Assembly: GCA_013176395.1 (NCBI GenBank)
Contig: JABMLP010000006.1
Span: 1,488,001 to 1,552,000, forward strand
Length of the DNA: 64,000 bases
Origin: Venturia oleaginea
Lineage: Eukaryota; Ascomycota; Dothideomycetes; Venturiales; Venturiaceae
Direction of reading: 5' to 3'
Of the stretch, positions 22,329-33,271 are shown piece after piece; position 1 is the stretch's first letter, and every line of letters begins with the position of its first letter. A model generated the notes under the pieces. That model had not been told where the DNA came from. It worked only from the letters and a program-made list of their open reading frames with translations, and did no database searches. Both the position numbers and the translations under genes were made by a program.

Positions 22329-23685
22329 CCAGGTCCCCGATGGATAGTCGGCGCATTGTTTCAGCAAGAGATTTGCTGATTATATTGCTACTTTGTTCTC
22401 CATGTTCGCGTTGAGCGCGCGCATTGTATTCCCTTGTCCTAGATGTTTCACTATTGTACCCTGCATAACCATTATATACAACGGTCGTTTTCGGCTTTGG
22501 GGAGGCGGGCTTGGGTATCATTGATTGTACAATTGAACAGGTCCCTCAATTTTTCGGGTTATCTGTAAAAATCGGTTCTCCAAATCCATTCTTTGCGCTA
22601 GCAAGCATTGTGATTTGGGAGTTGATCCAGACGTTTTTTTTCTTCTTTTTTTCTTCTCAGTAGACGTTTTCAAAACCTCTAAGAGCTCGTCCGCCCGCAA
22701 TTCTGATCGATCTACGCCCCACCCGCTCCTATTCATTTAAGTGCAGAGGAGATTCTTTCTCATATATAATAATGACAAGGTAGCTTGGAAAGTTTAAATT
22801 CCAAAAGGTTGCGAAGAAAAAAGCGAAAAAAGTATTAAAAAAAAACCGGCGCGGAGAGATTATGTGCGATAGCTATTCTTAGCTATGCCGTTTTAATTTT
22901 CTACCATCTGGCTTTGGGTTGCTTGGGGGTGGGGGTAGGCTTGATTGGTGATGGCCTTGATGGGGGTTGCCTTGGATTGATGATGCTAAGAATAATGAGT
23001 CGGATTTCACGTTCAATTTTTTCAATTTTTTTCTCTTCACCCCGTGTGCGTGTTTTTCTTTCCAGGTTGTGGGTTAGGTATTGTGAGGTCTACGATGTTT
23101 ATATACTAGAAGTTGCGGGATTGGGCTTGGTGGGATTGGTGAGTGCTTTCGTGGATCGTGATGGGGTTGTGGTGTAAGAGTCTGCAACTCGTGTGCGAGA
23201 CGGGTTGGTCTGTGTAGATTTGCAGGGAGGTGGCGAAGGGGATTTATGTCTAGTGGGTTTGGATAAGTACTCGATGAAAACGTGAAAGCGTGAAGGTCAT
23301 TTTTCAAGGAACAAAAGCACGATGGAACCGTGCTCAATTGGATAATTGGAATTTTCAATTCATGATGAAGTGAAGTGAACGCGTATTTTAAGTATTGCAA
23401 CGCCCATACCATCAATTTTTTGGAAAACGCTAACCAACACCTTGCTGAAACGATTTTTGTGCTCACCCCATCGTGTATTCGATCAACGACTCGATGCCGA
23501 TCTATCTTTATCAATCTTGAAAATTACAACCATCACCTTGCGGAAACTATTTGTGTGCTCTCCCGCCTTTCACACCGACACCTCGCAAATATCATCATCG
23601 CAGTTTTTGTCGAGTTGGTTGCTCGTTCTCATCTACGGATTTCATGGGCGTCTGTATCATGTCAGAGGAGACATCCAAAACACAT
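22329..23685. other. Intergenic between convergent genes
   Basis: 1.36 kb between the kinase and the histidine-phosphatase stop codons. It is T-rich and A-rich with poly(A/T) runs (about 22620-22650, 22815-22845), consistent with 3' flanks. Two short minus-strand frames (22518-22736 and 22297-22521) could in principle be exons of a small gene, but I cannot support a join. Confidence 0.4.
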
Positions 23686-24522
23686 TCAAGAGAGAGTAAA
23701 AGCACGAACCGATTTCCCAGGCTTGAACCACCCCGAGCCCTTCCGCCTATGACTCTTCGGACTCTTCTCACTGGAAAATGGGATGGTCTCTGCCGCCGCG
23801 GGAGCCGTGACTGGCCTCGCGACCGAGTTCCCATCGCTCTCCAGTAACGCGACATTCTTGTGTTTCACTCTTCGCCTCAGACTCTCCCGCGTCTCCACCA
23901 ACTCTTTTCCCCAGTTCGGTCCCACTTCGATGTGATAGCTTCGCCACTCTCCGTTTTGCCATTCGGGAGTACATCGTCCTGCTCGGATTTGCTCGTAGCT
24001 CCCCTCGCCGACTAGAAGTTGCAGACAGTGACCGTGGCCTACACATACGATGTTTTGCGCTTCCTTTTCGTAGAGCCATTGCCGCATATCAGTCATTCGT
24101 TGGAGAGTTCTCCGTTCACTTGGTGAGAAATACCCATCTTTACTATCATAATCGTACGGGACGTTTTCGAAATCAACCGGATGGTCGCGGAACTCTGTTA
24201 GCAAGGTTGCCAGTGAGGACCCAGTGTCGCAAGGCCATTTACTCAATTCTTGGAGTTCTGGCAGAGCGATGATCTGTGAGTTTGTCGCTGACAAATGGTG
24301 TTTGAATGCGTGGATTGCTGTGTTTAGTGCTCGTCGAAGAGGTGAGGCCACAATAAGCGAGTCTGGGGTGAGATAAGGAAAAGATCGTCCCAGAGTCTTT
24401 GCCTGGCTGACACCGGTAACTGTCAGATCTGGATCGATTTTGTTCGCATCGTGAGGTGGAACGTTGAAACTGCTTTGACAATGGCGGATGAGGTGGATGG
24501 TTTTCTTCTTCCTGGAGAACAT
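23686..24522 (-). CDS. Histidine phosphatase (phosphoglycerate mutase family)
   Basis: A 278-residue branch-2-like histidine phosphatase. The phosphorylated histidine lies in HLIRHCQSSFN (residues about 10-20; RHC where RHG is usual). SPLRRALNTA supplies the second phosphate-binding Arg. VCVGHGHCLQLL holds the second catalytic His. The C-terminal 45 residues are basic and Ser/Lys-rich (SHRRKGSGWFKPGK), unlike the enzyme core. The ATG at 24522 was chosen because six earlier codons lack ATG. Substrate cannot be told from sequence; glycolytic mutase activity is unlikely given the divergence. Confidence 0.82.
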   Translation of the reverse strand: MFSRKKKTIHLIRHCQSSFNVPPHDANKIDPDLTVTGVSQAKTLGRSFPYLTPDSLIVASPLRRALNTAIHAFKHHLSATNSQIIALPELQELSKWPCDTGSSLATLLTEFRDHPVDFENVPYDYDSKDGYFSPSERRTLQRMTDMRQWLYEKEAQNIVCVGHGHCLQLLVGEGSYEQIRAGRCTPEWQNGEWRSYHIEVGPNWGKELVETRESLRRRVKHKNVALLESDGNSVARPVTAPAAAETIPFSSEKSPKSHRRKGSGWFKPGKSVRAFTLS

Positions 24523-26105
24523 TGAGGAGACGGGCACCACTTTTCTGGTTGATAACGTTTTTGCAAGGGGTTGTTGGAGGTCCGTAAGGATCAGAGGTGG
24601 TCTTAAGGAAGTGGCCCAAAGAATGTATGCATCGAATGGTGTTGTTGTCTCCAGTTGACACTCACTTATCCGAAACGTACGCCAAGGTCAAGGCATTCTT
24701 GTTCTGGGTTTTATCTATTCCTGTGAATCGACCTGTGAATCGATTGTCGTGCATTGTTTCCTTTTCCTTTCACGCCTTGTTGACGAATACTCCCACCAAA
24801 GGGTCATTTGCTCGGCCCGTTGGCATCGGGACGCGCAGCCCTATCTTCTATTTTCTAGAACTTGTCAAGGGGTTCCTGTCTTATAGTTCTCTTTCACATG
24901 AAAAGTGACGACCATTTCATGCAACACTGTGGAGCAATCCAGTTTCACCATACAGCCGTCTGCTATCAAAAGTCTTGTTTAGTACAGCATGGAAGCGTGG
25001 TGTCCAAAGACAACGAGCAGGCCTCATCGACAGGCACGAACTCGGCTTTGGCAGGTTTGCCGGATCGAAGATGGGCTGCGAGAACTATCAGGAGTATACT
25101 CCGATGGTGAAAGCAAGTCAAGGAGTATTCCCTGAAAGATCTTGGATCACGGTGAACTACGGATGCAAGCCAAGGAAATACTATGGCTACTTGACTATTA
25201 GTTGTTAGTCTCTGGCCAATGCGAAGCAAGGTCAATGATCACTTGCAGAGCTCAAATTTACTGCCCGAGTTCAAGACACTTGCTGCACCAACACTTCACC
25301 TAACATCAATCCTCTCCATATATCGATCCTCGTGTCTCTCTCCCCACTAGACAGTGTGAGACAATGAAGCAGGAGTGCATTTGTACTCCCTCAGTTCACC
25401 GACTTTCGAGGGCAGCTGGAGCACAACAGACGACCAACAACAGCCACCACTTCACGCGTCTTTCACACCTTTCAAGAGATACGACTGGCTACGATGCAGT
25501 CAGCGATTCCGGCCTCCCGTTCTATCACTCGGTGTGCTCGTTCTGCCGTGCAGCATTTTCTTGGACAGAGCTGAGCAGACTGATATGCAGTCGACACCCC
25601 ACAACCATTTGATTGGAGAACGTTTGGCACAGTCGCTTCGTTGTTATAAGGCTAAATCGGTTCGTTAAGATCAACTTCTGCCTCAAAACGGATGCGGCAT
25701 TCCCGGCAAATACTAACTTACAATGGCGGCCTCTCGGCACGTTCCGCAAATAAATAACAGGACGGCATTGATACGCACAGCTTCTCTTGACTGGCAGAAG
25801 AAACAATGCTGCAGCCTTGAGCTTCTTGGCGATTGCTGCATGCACATATCAACACAGACTGGTCTTTCCTTCAGTCTGTCAATCAGCTTAGACATGTATG
25901 GGAGCCTTTGCAACGCTGACTCTACCTGGCTCATATCTCTCGCTTCTCGCTTGCGTAGTGGAAATACTGCCACCCGACCTCTTGGTAAAGAGGCGCACCT
26001 GTCCCAATGGATTGGATATATATGTATATTTGCCCGCCTCCATTTTCATCTCTTCTTTTAGTACACCGCTTCTCAAACTGCAACGACTACTGAACACAGT
26101 TTGAA
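24523..26105. other. Intergenic, no gene supported
   Basis: 1.58 kb between divergent genes (histidine phosphatase minus, tyrosinase plus). There are many short frames on both strands and none has a recognisable domain. A TATA-rich stretch (about 26016-26030) lies some 80-90 bp before the tyrosinase ATG and may be its core promoter. Confidence 0.4.
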
Positions 26106-28238
26106 ATGTCGACAAACATCAAGTCTGTGGGTGTCAATGGTAGCCCAGGACCCGATGGTATTTCTATTCATCGAGTATGGCCTAAGATATGACGCTAAAT
26201 CAGACGTCCAGGCTCGGTCCCGTTGAGACGTGAAGTTCGGGAGCTTCAGTCAAAATTTCCTGACCAATGGAATCTTTACATGCTTGGACTCGAAGCCCTG
26301 CAAGGCATGGACGAGAATAACATCACCTCCTACTACCAAATAGCTGGCATTCACGGAATGCCATACAAGCCATATAACGGAGTGGCGGGGCTTCCTGGCG
26401 TTTCTGACGGGTACTGTACCCACAGCTCTACAATCTTCCTGCCCTGGTCAGTATGAGTCTTTTCACTTCCTACCTTCTGTTTTTGACAGTACTAGGCATC
26501 GTCCGTATCTCTCTTTGTACGAGCAAGTTCTTCATGCAGTGATCCCAGACATAGCTAGCAAATTCACTGGGCCAAACAACGCAAAATATGTTGCTGCTGC
26601 GAAGGACTTCCGTATTCCCTACTACGATTGGGTTGCGCTACCTGCTGGTTTCCCATCTGCGTTGACTGTCGCCACAATTAGTGTCATTGACAGGAATGGC
26701 CCCAGAAAAATGGCAAATCCGTTAGCTTCATTCAGGTTCCACCCTATGAACCCTTCGCCAGGAGATTTCAGCGCCGATTGGAGCCGCTTTCCAGCCACCG
26801 CACGCTATCCAGACTCCAGAGGAAACTCGAGAAATAGCCAGGTTGCTTCTGCCATCTCCACCATGACTACCGCACTTCGAACAAGCCTAGTGGTTGTGCT
26901 TGCGTTCCAGAACTTTAACGCTTTCTCTAACAACCGATGGCTGCAAAATCAGCGGGCTGGTGAATACGGAAGTATTGAAAACCTCCATGGTGAGTACCTG
27001 CTTCTGTCAACTCAGTACCATGGCCACTAATCGTGTCACAGATGCCCTCCATGACGCGATCGGCGGAGGTGGCCATATGTCAGCACTCGACGCGAGCGCT
27101 TTCGATCCTATTTTCTGGTTGCACCACTGTAACGTGGACCGCCTTTGGGCGATCTGGGGAGCACTGAATCCAAACAGCTACGTTGAACCCGGCGCTGTTG
27201 GTCGCGAAAGCTTTACAGCCAAGCGCGGGACCATTGAAGATGTCAACACGGAGCTCAAGCCATTCTGGGATGGCTCCGGAACCAAATTCTGGAACTCAAC
27301 TGGCGTGAAAGAGACCACCACATTCAATTACGCCTATCCTGAAGCACAGAAATGGAAGTTTGCTAATATTCCGGACTACCAGCGTAATGTTCGGAGCACC
27401 ATTGCTCAACTGTATGGGACAGGCAATGTCATTCGGGATTTCATTACTAGTGGTGCAGTCAACTCTCTTCCCACGAACAGTTTTTTCGCCGTACAAAAAG
27501 CTGTGGTGCATGGTGCAGCTCCTACGCAAGCTGCTGCTCCAGTGCGTGAAGCACAGGCTCCCATGATTCAAGTTGACAACGAGATCAGGCCAGATAGTGA
27601 GTATCAATCTTCTTAAGAGCTTCCCGTCAAAACACACAAAGTCGTTGCAGACCATCACCCACCCAACATCTCACTAACAAATATAAAGCCCCCTCAATCC
27701 CATCCGTCCTCACCAAACTCGCCGCCTCAAAAAATCACACAGAATACATCACCAACCTCCGCGCCTCAAACATGGCCTAAACCAACCCTACACCGTCTAC
27801 GTCTTCCTAGGCGACTTCAACCCAGAACCCTCCACCTGGCCCTTCGAATACAACACAGTCGGCCGCTTCACAGTCCTCGGCCGCGCACCCGATACCCCCT
27901 GCGTCAAATGCGCCGACGACGCCGCAGACGGTCTCATCGTCACGGGCACGGTCCCTCTCACCTCGGCATTACTTCAGGATATCGTTGCTGGATCACTCAC
28001 TGGATTAGATGTTGAGGAGGTGGTTCCTCATCTTATTAGGAATTTGCATTGGAGGGTTTTGGGGTTCGATGGAGGTGAGATTGAGAGGGTGAGTGTGCCT
28101 GCGTTGAAGGTTGCGGTTTGTAGTATTGTTGTTCGAGTGGGGGATGGGGATGTTCCTGTTTATGATGGGGAGTGGGTTACGCATACCGAGGTTAGTGATG
28201 GGCGGCCGGAAGGGTTGGGGAACGAGGATGCGGTATAG
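26106..28238 (+). pseudogene. Tyrosinase, complete but frameshifted near the C-terminus
   Basis: Type-3 copper monooxygenase that oxidises phenols to quinones for melanin-like pigments. Exons: 26106-26157, 26212-26446, 26496-26989, 27042-27596, 27689 onward. CuA site: GIHGMPYKPY, then CTH (Cys-x-His thioether pair) and, across the exon 2/3 join, WHRPYLSLYEQ. CuB site: DALHDAIGGGGHMS, then FDPIFWLHHCNVDRLW. After NLRAS at about 27767 one base is missing relative to the family reading, and TAA follows at 27778-27780. The remaining tyrosinase C-terminal domain continues in another frame to TAG at 28236-28238, with VYVFLGDFNPEPSTWP and a CVKC motif. No signal peptide is seen, as usual for fungal tyrosinases. 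A sequencing error would give the same picture, so pseudogene status is provisional. Confidence 0.82.
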
Positions 28239-28480
28239 GAGAAGGAGAAGGCGGTTTTGTCTGGTCTATTCATGTACCTTGACAGATTTCGGGCCTGTAA
28301 GTTCTAGGTTGAGAGTCGGTGTCCAAGGGAATAAATATTGGTGAGTTTTTTCAAGTCCTCTGGTTTTTCTTGTGGTATTCATCATTTCACTCAAACTTTT
28401 AATACTATCGAATGCTAGCATCAGTGGCATTAACAAATAAATTACTTGCTAACAAGGAATCATTCCCACTACACCCTCTC
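28239..28480. other. Short convergent intergenic region
   Basis: 242 bp between the tyrosinase and alpha-galactosidase stop codons, AT-rich. It should hold both terminators. Confidence 0.4.
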
Positions 28481-30133
28481 TCATAACTCATCCCTCTTCC
28501 TCATCGTCGTAGCTGCTTTCCTCAACCGAAACAATCCAACCCCATGTCTAGCCACTTCAGCCGTCCACGTCCCACGCGGCGCAATACTACCAACCTTGGT
28601 CCCAAACAGCGCAGCGTTCGTCTGATTCAACCCATCCACCCAACTCAAAGCAGTGGCGTTGTAGCGAGTAGTACTATTCGTCGTACCAGTGATGATAGGC
28701 GCAGTCCCATTAATCAGCGCAGCAGCCTCAGAATTACTCATTCTGTTCGCCCACAGATCATAAACATCCCACGTCTCCTCCAATTCGGCAGCAGGGACAT
28801 AAGTTCCCGCCGTCGCCTCATCAAGGAAAATATCAGTAAGCGTCGCATTCATAGTCCTGGTACTATTTCCGCCATTAAGGAGCGCAACGACTCTATCCCC
28901 GTTTTTGAGCGTGCGGGTCCACAGGGAGATTTCCCCCTGGCCGTAGATATCCGTGTCATTGACTAGGTACCTCCATTTGCGCGCGCCCGCGCTGGCGGAC
29001 GGGTCCTGATTCAGAGCGATGACGGCGGGGTTGGAGTAGATTGCCAAGTTCGCCGGGGTGAGCGTGAGGACGTTCGTTCCGATTAGCAGTGGTGAGCTCA
29101 TCATTGCCCACATGCTGAAATGGGTTTTGTATTCCTCGTCGGTTTGGCCGCCGTTGCCGACTTCCAACATGTCCACTTGGTCTTGTTGTCAGTGAAGATA
29201 TGGGTGAGAGAGTGGGGGTAAATACTTACGGTCTGCGAAACCTCCCGACATGCTGCGTGACGGGATTGAGCCCATCTTGTTGAGAATGTTCATAACGGAG
29301 CAGTGAAATCCGGGCCACTTGCAGCCGATTACGTCGTCGCATGGGCACCGGCTGTCGGGTCTGTTGAAGCTGTCGTAGATGTCTCCGGACATGCGGTAGG
29401 AGTTTGCGATATCGTAAGCCCAATCGTATGGATCATCGTTACCCCAGTTGCACATGGCGTAGACAATTGGTCGCCCCGTAGCATTGAGGGCCTTACTCAT
29501 AACGTCGTACCTGTCGAATGAAAGTTTGGGGGTTCCACTTCGGCCAAGGTTGTAGCTGTTTATAATTAGTGGCGGTTTTTGGTATGATTCGAGATCTGAA
29601 GTGAGACTCACCAGTTGTCATATTTGAGGTAGTCAACGCCCCACGAGGCAAAAAGATCGGCATCTTTCTGTTCGTTGTCGAGAGAACCCGGGTATTTTCC
29701 ACAGGTGAATCTTCCTGCTGAGGAATACATTCCGAATTTCATCCCGAGGGCATGCACAGCATCGGCAACATGTTTGATTCCGTTAGGGAACTTGATCGGG
29801 TCGTGCTCGATATATCCGCTGCTATTCCGACCTTGAGACCAGCAATCATCGAGCACAACGTAGTTGTAGCCCAAGTCACGGAGGCCATAGCTAACCATAG
29901 CTCTAGCCGTATCGAGGAGAATGGTCTCATTGATGTTGCAACCAAATGCATTCCCTAATGATAATTAATGATAGAGATATTTCATCCCGACTAAACAACT
30001 CACAATTGTCCCATCCCATCTGTGGCACCAAGTTCAAGCCATTGTACGATGAAGCTCCAGGAATCGTCACCGTTCCATCTGGGTTAACCAGAGCCGTGAC
30101 CGAAGCAATAAAAAGCGATAATCTCGCCAACAT
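28481..30133 (-). CDS. GH27 alpha-galactosidase with C-terminal RDEL
   Basis: Hydrolyses alpha-1,6-galactosides such as melibiose, raffinose and galactomannan side chains. Exons in coding order: 30133-30004, 29954-29612, 29555-29230, 29175-28481; sum 1494 nt, 497 residues. The hydrophobic N-terminus ([15 protein letters not shown]) is a signal peptide. The first join restores MGWDNWNAFGCN and the second YLKYDNCYNLG, whose Asp is the GH27 nucleophile. [12 protein letters not shown] carries the acid/base Asp. [28 protein letters not shown] follows in exon 4, then a beta-sandwich with many N-glycosylation sequons (for example NST, NGT). The protein ends RKRDEL, an ER-retrieval-like tail unusual for a secreted hydrolase. 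The upstream region carries CreA-type and CCAAT motifs. Confidence 0.93.
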
Positions 30134-31069
30134 GTTGGTAGAGGTGAAGTCGATGAGAAGATTTGGATTCTAAGGTCGACAGCAGGAACGGACGGCATGT
30201 TTATATGCTGTTCATCTACCGTTGGTCCCCGCTTCCCGCTCCAGCTTTCGCTACTCCTCCATGGCGGGCAGAGTCTGCATCATGACGGTCACGAAGGGGA
30301 ACGTGCTGAAAGTTGAGCGCCCCCAGAGCGAGGTTGGCTTCCAAGAACAGTGTAGTGTAAGTTTTGGTCGCGGGGATCGCAGCGTTGCGGGGAACCTCGT
30401 CTGTTGTTTGCGCGACTCGGGCCGCCAATGAGCAAATGGACACGCGTATGAGGAGATGTTCGCACTGTGCGAGTAAGACTAGGTCCTAACTTAGCTGGAT
30501 GACAGCTATCGCAATGGAGAGTCGCATTGTCTCAACGATTGGAGCGCGTAGAAAGAGCAAAGATTGAAAGCATTTCTGGAAGCCCTAGACGGGGGCATCG
30601 AAAGAAAGCAGGAGACAAGACGCCAGCTGTGAGGTGGCCGTGATTGGAGCGCGTCGGAGAGGCTCAGAGAGCCTCAACAGGATTCGATGCCGATGCTGAT
30701 TGGAGCGCTTCAACGCGGTCAAGAGAGTGTGGAGAGGGAAAAGAGATTTGGCAGGACTCCCCTGAGAAATTGGTGGGGGCTGGGGATGAAGTTTTCATCC
30801 TGGTGGGGAGACCGGGGACAGAGTCTCTTTTCATCCCCAGCTTCCTGCACTCCATCAACAACTCCATAGAGCCTTGGTGAACGGATACAATGACATCAAA
30901 TTTCTTACATTGGAAAGCGAGTACATTGCACCGCAAAATCCGCGGACCGGTAGTAATCTTGTAACCATCCTATCTCTCTATCCCCTAATACCCCAATCGC
31001 CCTCACTTCAATCACCACCCTTAAGTACCAGATCTCTACAAGCCAAAAATCAAAGGCCTCGCCCCCTCC
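30134..31069 (-). promoter_or_regulatory. Alpha-galactosidase upstream region with SYGGRG and CCAAT motifs
   Basis: 936 bp upstream of the alpha-galactosidase ATG; the next gene also points left, so this promoter serves one gene. CreA-type SYGGRG matches lie at 30773-30778, 30780-30785, 30803-30808, 30812-30817 and, on the other strand, 30835-30840: five in 68 bp. Two of them are embedded in a perfect 12-bp inverted repeat (30779-30790 with 30830-30841). ATTGGAGCGC, which contains an inverted CCAAT box, occurs at 30538-30547, 30643-30652 and 30699-30708. Binding is inferred from motifs only. Confidence 0.55.
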
Positions 31070-31476
31070 TTAATGATGACACTTCCCACCCAACCCTGTT
31101 GAAATCACGCAGCAATCAGCACCATTGCAACTCGGAACAGTGTCCGAATTTGTTTTAAAGTCTTTACACAGTTTCATTTGTCGACATTTTTCTTTCTTGT
31201 AATGGTGTCCGCAGCCCTTGAGGTCGTTATAGCAGCAGTCCTTTTCTTTGGTGCAGGTGCCCTCCTCCGCCTGAAAAAAAATAGTGTTAGGGCGTCTCTA
31301 ATTTTATGATGGAAGAGAAAAGGTGGGGATTTAGGCATTCTCAACGTAGTCTTATTACGAGGAACAATGAGGTCTTGCGAAGAACAACGATGTTGCCGTT
31401 GATAAATGTTGAAAGGACTTACGCATCTAGCTGTAATGGCCAGAATCGCTGTGAGGAAAACAGTTGTAAATTTCAT
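31070..31476 (-). CDS. Small secreted cysteine-rich protein
   Basis: Seen only after splicing. Exon 1 is 31476-31423 and ends TGC before GTAAGT. Exon 2 is 31270-31070, after a T-tract acceptor ending TTTTTTTCAG. The product has 84 residues. Signal peptide MKFTTVFLTAILAITA is followed by RC at the expected cleavage point. The mature part has about 68 residues with 11 Cys (counting residue 18), including two CC pairs. The spacing from residue 18 is C-x5-C-x5-CC-x6-C-x8-C-x5-C-x12-C-x4-CC-x9-C. It is Lys-rich and hydrophilic, so it is not a hydrophobin. Size, export signal and disulfide density are those of fungal effectors or antimicrobial-type peptides; the actual role is unknown. It is the last host gene before the repeat-rich half. 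Confidence 0.72.
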
Positions 31477-31789
31477 GATGACGATGAGTAGGGATTGGAG
31501 GTTGATTGATCGGTATCGTTCTGGCTGTTCTTACATTAGAGCTGTTCTTACGTTCTGGATTTATAGTAATAGCGGTAAATGAAGGTATGAGTCACCTGGC
31601 TAGACTTATATTGACGGCCAAGTACTTGGAAAGGACAATTCTGCACGCCTCCGAGATAGTCAAGTAGACGGGTTGCCGTAAGGCATGAGATATTAGCTAC
31701 CCGTCGCTTCCGAATGCATTGGAAGCAGCATTACATAGTATGCAGCGTAATTAATACTTACTTGGCAGGCCGCTGAGGTGCCGCCGAAT

Positions 31790-31860
31790 TTTCCTCAGCT
31801 TCACCTGGCCCGGTCAACTCAGCGGCCGACTTTTTCCTCAGCGTGACCTGGCCCGGTCAA
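31790..31860. repeat. 28-bp direct repeat, two copies
   Basis: Copies at 31790-31817 and 31833-31860 differ at two positions and share a core ACCTGGCCCGGTCAA. A third partial phrase (CAGCGGCC) lies between them. Function unknown; it may be the worn end of a mobile element. Confidence 0.8.
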
Positions 31861-32723
31861 ACTTCGTATTGCGAAAATGCAGCTTCCGACGCTTGTGAAG
31901 TAAGATAGAGTACGAAGATCTACGGGGCTATAATCAAGCCTTGACTACAGCCCCTTCCCTTTCTTAGAGGAAAGTCCATACCGTTACATTGACCCAAGAC
32001 CCAAAAATCTACCGCGAAATATAGCTATTGTACCAGCGCGCTCCAGCAACAACGAATGAAAACAGGCCTCTTACAGGGATAGTTTACCAACTAGTAATAT
32101 CAGATCCTGCCGATTGGCTTACCAACCAACGAATATCAATCGAAAACGTTGAAACAAGACTGGGGCGCGCTGGTAGTTTTCGGGTAAACAAGGATTTTTG
32201 CAGAGAGCCATAGATTGAGACCTATAGGATTTCGAGAGGATTTCCAAGAGATTCTGATTAAATCCAGAGCTTTCAATTCACATGACAGGAAATTTATGGG
32301 GTGTACCATTAGGTAAGCGACCTGTTTAATCGGTATGATTTCCATGCTCAGCTATCTTGGCTCTTGGAAAATTACTCGATTACATCACATGTTGCAAATG
32401 TCCTCGTGTATTCGAAAACCACATTGTCTTAATGATTGTTTCCGATTTCTAGACTTTTTCTTCGGTCGTCCTAACACCGCTTTACTTTATTCTAGTTTCT
32501 TCCTGGGGTTCTCTTTTGATCTCGCCCCATTTTGTATCGAGGTGGATATTCCATTCCAACTAACCAGAACCTTTTCTTTTCCGCTCCTTTACCCTACAGC
32601 GAAACCTCGCCGAGATACGTAGATCAATTAATTAATTTTCACCCCGTAAGTAATTATATCTCCTATGAATAGACTTCGTATTTGAAAATCCTTCGATCGG
32701 ATCTATCCGAGTCCTTACTAATG

Positions 32724-32833
32724 TGGTGTCTGGGCAAATAATTGTAAATTCTCGGACTCAGCTCTGCACATTTTATATAGTAAACAGGGTTGCATCAGGA
32801 ATGCCGAATCTATGTTTATTTGCCCAGACACCA
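32724..32833. repeat. 110-bp unit with perfect 18-bp terminal inverted repeats
   Basis: TGGTGTCTGGGCAAATAA at 32724-32741 is repeated in perfect inverse at 32816-32833, with a 74-bp AT-rich middle. The size and ends fit a very small MITE or a hairpin-forming relic. No clear target duplication is seen at its borders. Confidence 0.65.
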
Positions 32834-33271
32834 AAGCAGCGCATCGAGTCTGCCAAGCAGCCAGTTTCCGACAGGCTAGTGGACATTCGGACGTGTTACA
32901 CGATACCCCAGATTTGCCGTCAGAATTGTGGACTAGCGCGGAGCAGCCGACAGACGTGGCACGGTCGACTATTGAATCTACGTGACTAGTTTTTATAGAC
33001 AGTAATAGCAAGCACTAGAAATTCCGCGTCGTATAACGCGTATATTCCTTCGAAGTCGCGTTGGTGGTGGAGCGATACACAAAGGGCGATCAACCAAGGC
33101 GAACACATCACAGCAGCCCCAGAACGACAACACGCACGACAGGCACCCAACCTAACTAATCAAACTCAAGATACTCGGTATTGCCTTGAGAATAAGAGAT
33201 CCAGATGTCTCTAATAGAAGGACCAACTATGCCGTTGCAGGAAAGAAGCGCGCCAAACTACGCCCCCTCCG

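Larger units (their letters stand above)
31477..33205. other. AT-rich gene-poor stretch
   Basis: No gene is supported in these 1.7 kb. It holds a two-copy direct repeat (31790-31860), a 110-bp inverted-repeat unit (32724-32833), and, from about 33040, the untranslated start of the Tad-like LINE. The transition from host genes to repeats happens here. Confidence 0.5.

Noticed and set aside
22297..22736. Two short minus-strand frames that might be exons of one gene
   Set aside because: The longer one is dominated by a Lys/Arg run from a poly-purine tract. No convincing donor/acceptor pair joins them and no domain results.
26158..26211. Early stop in tyrosinase exon 2 if the first AG is used as acceptor
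   Set aside because: Using the downstream acceptor (…GTCCAG) restores PDGSVPLRREVRELQ without a stop, so this is normal splicing and not a lesion.
31070..31270. Hydrophobin, suggested by two CC pairs
   Set aside because: Too many Cys, wrong spacing, and a strongly hydrophilic Lys-rich chain.
31174..31476. Unspliced 100-codon frame at the small secreted gene
   Set aside because: The frame reads through a clear GTAAGT...TTTTTTTCAG intron and gives a basic, featureless tail. The spliced product has Cys pairs and is preferred.
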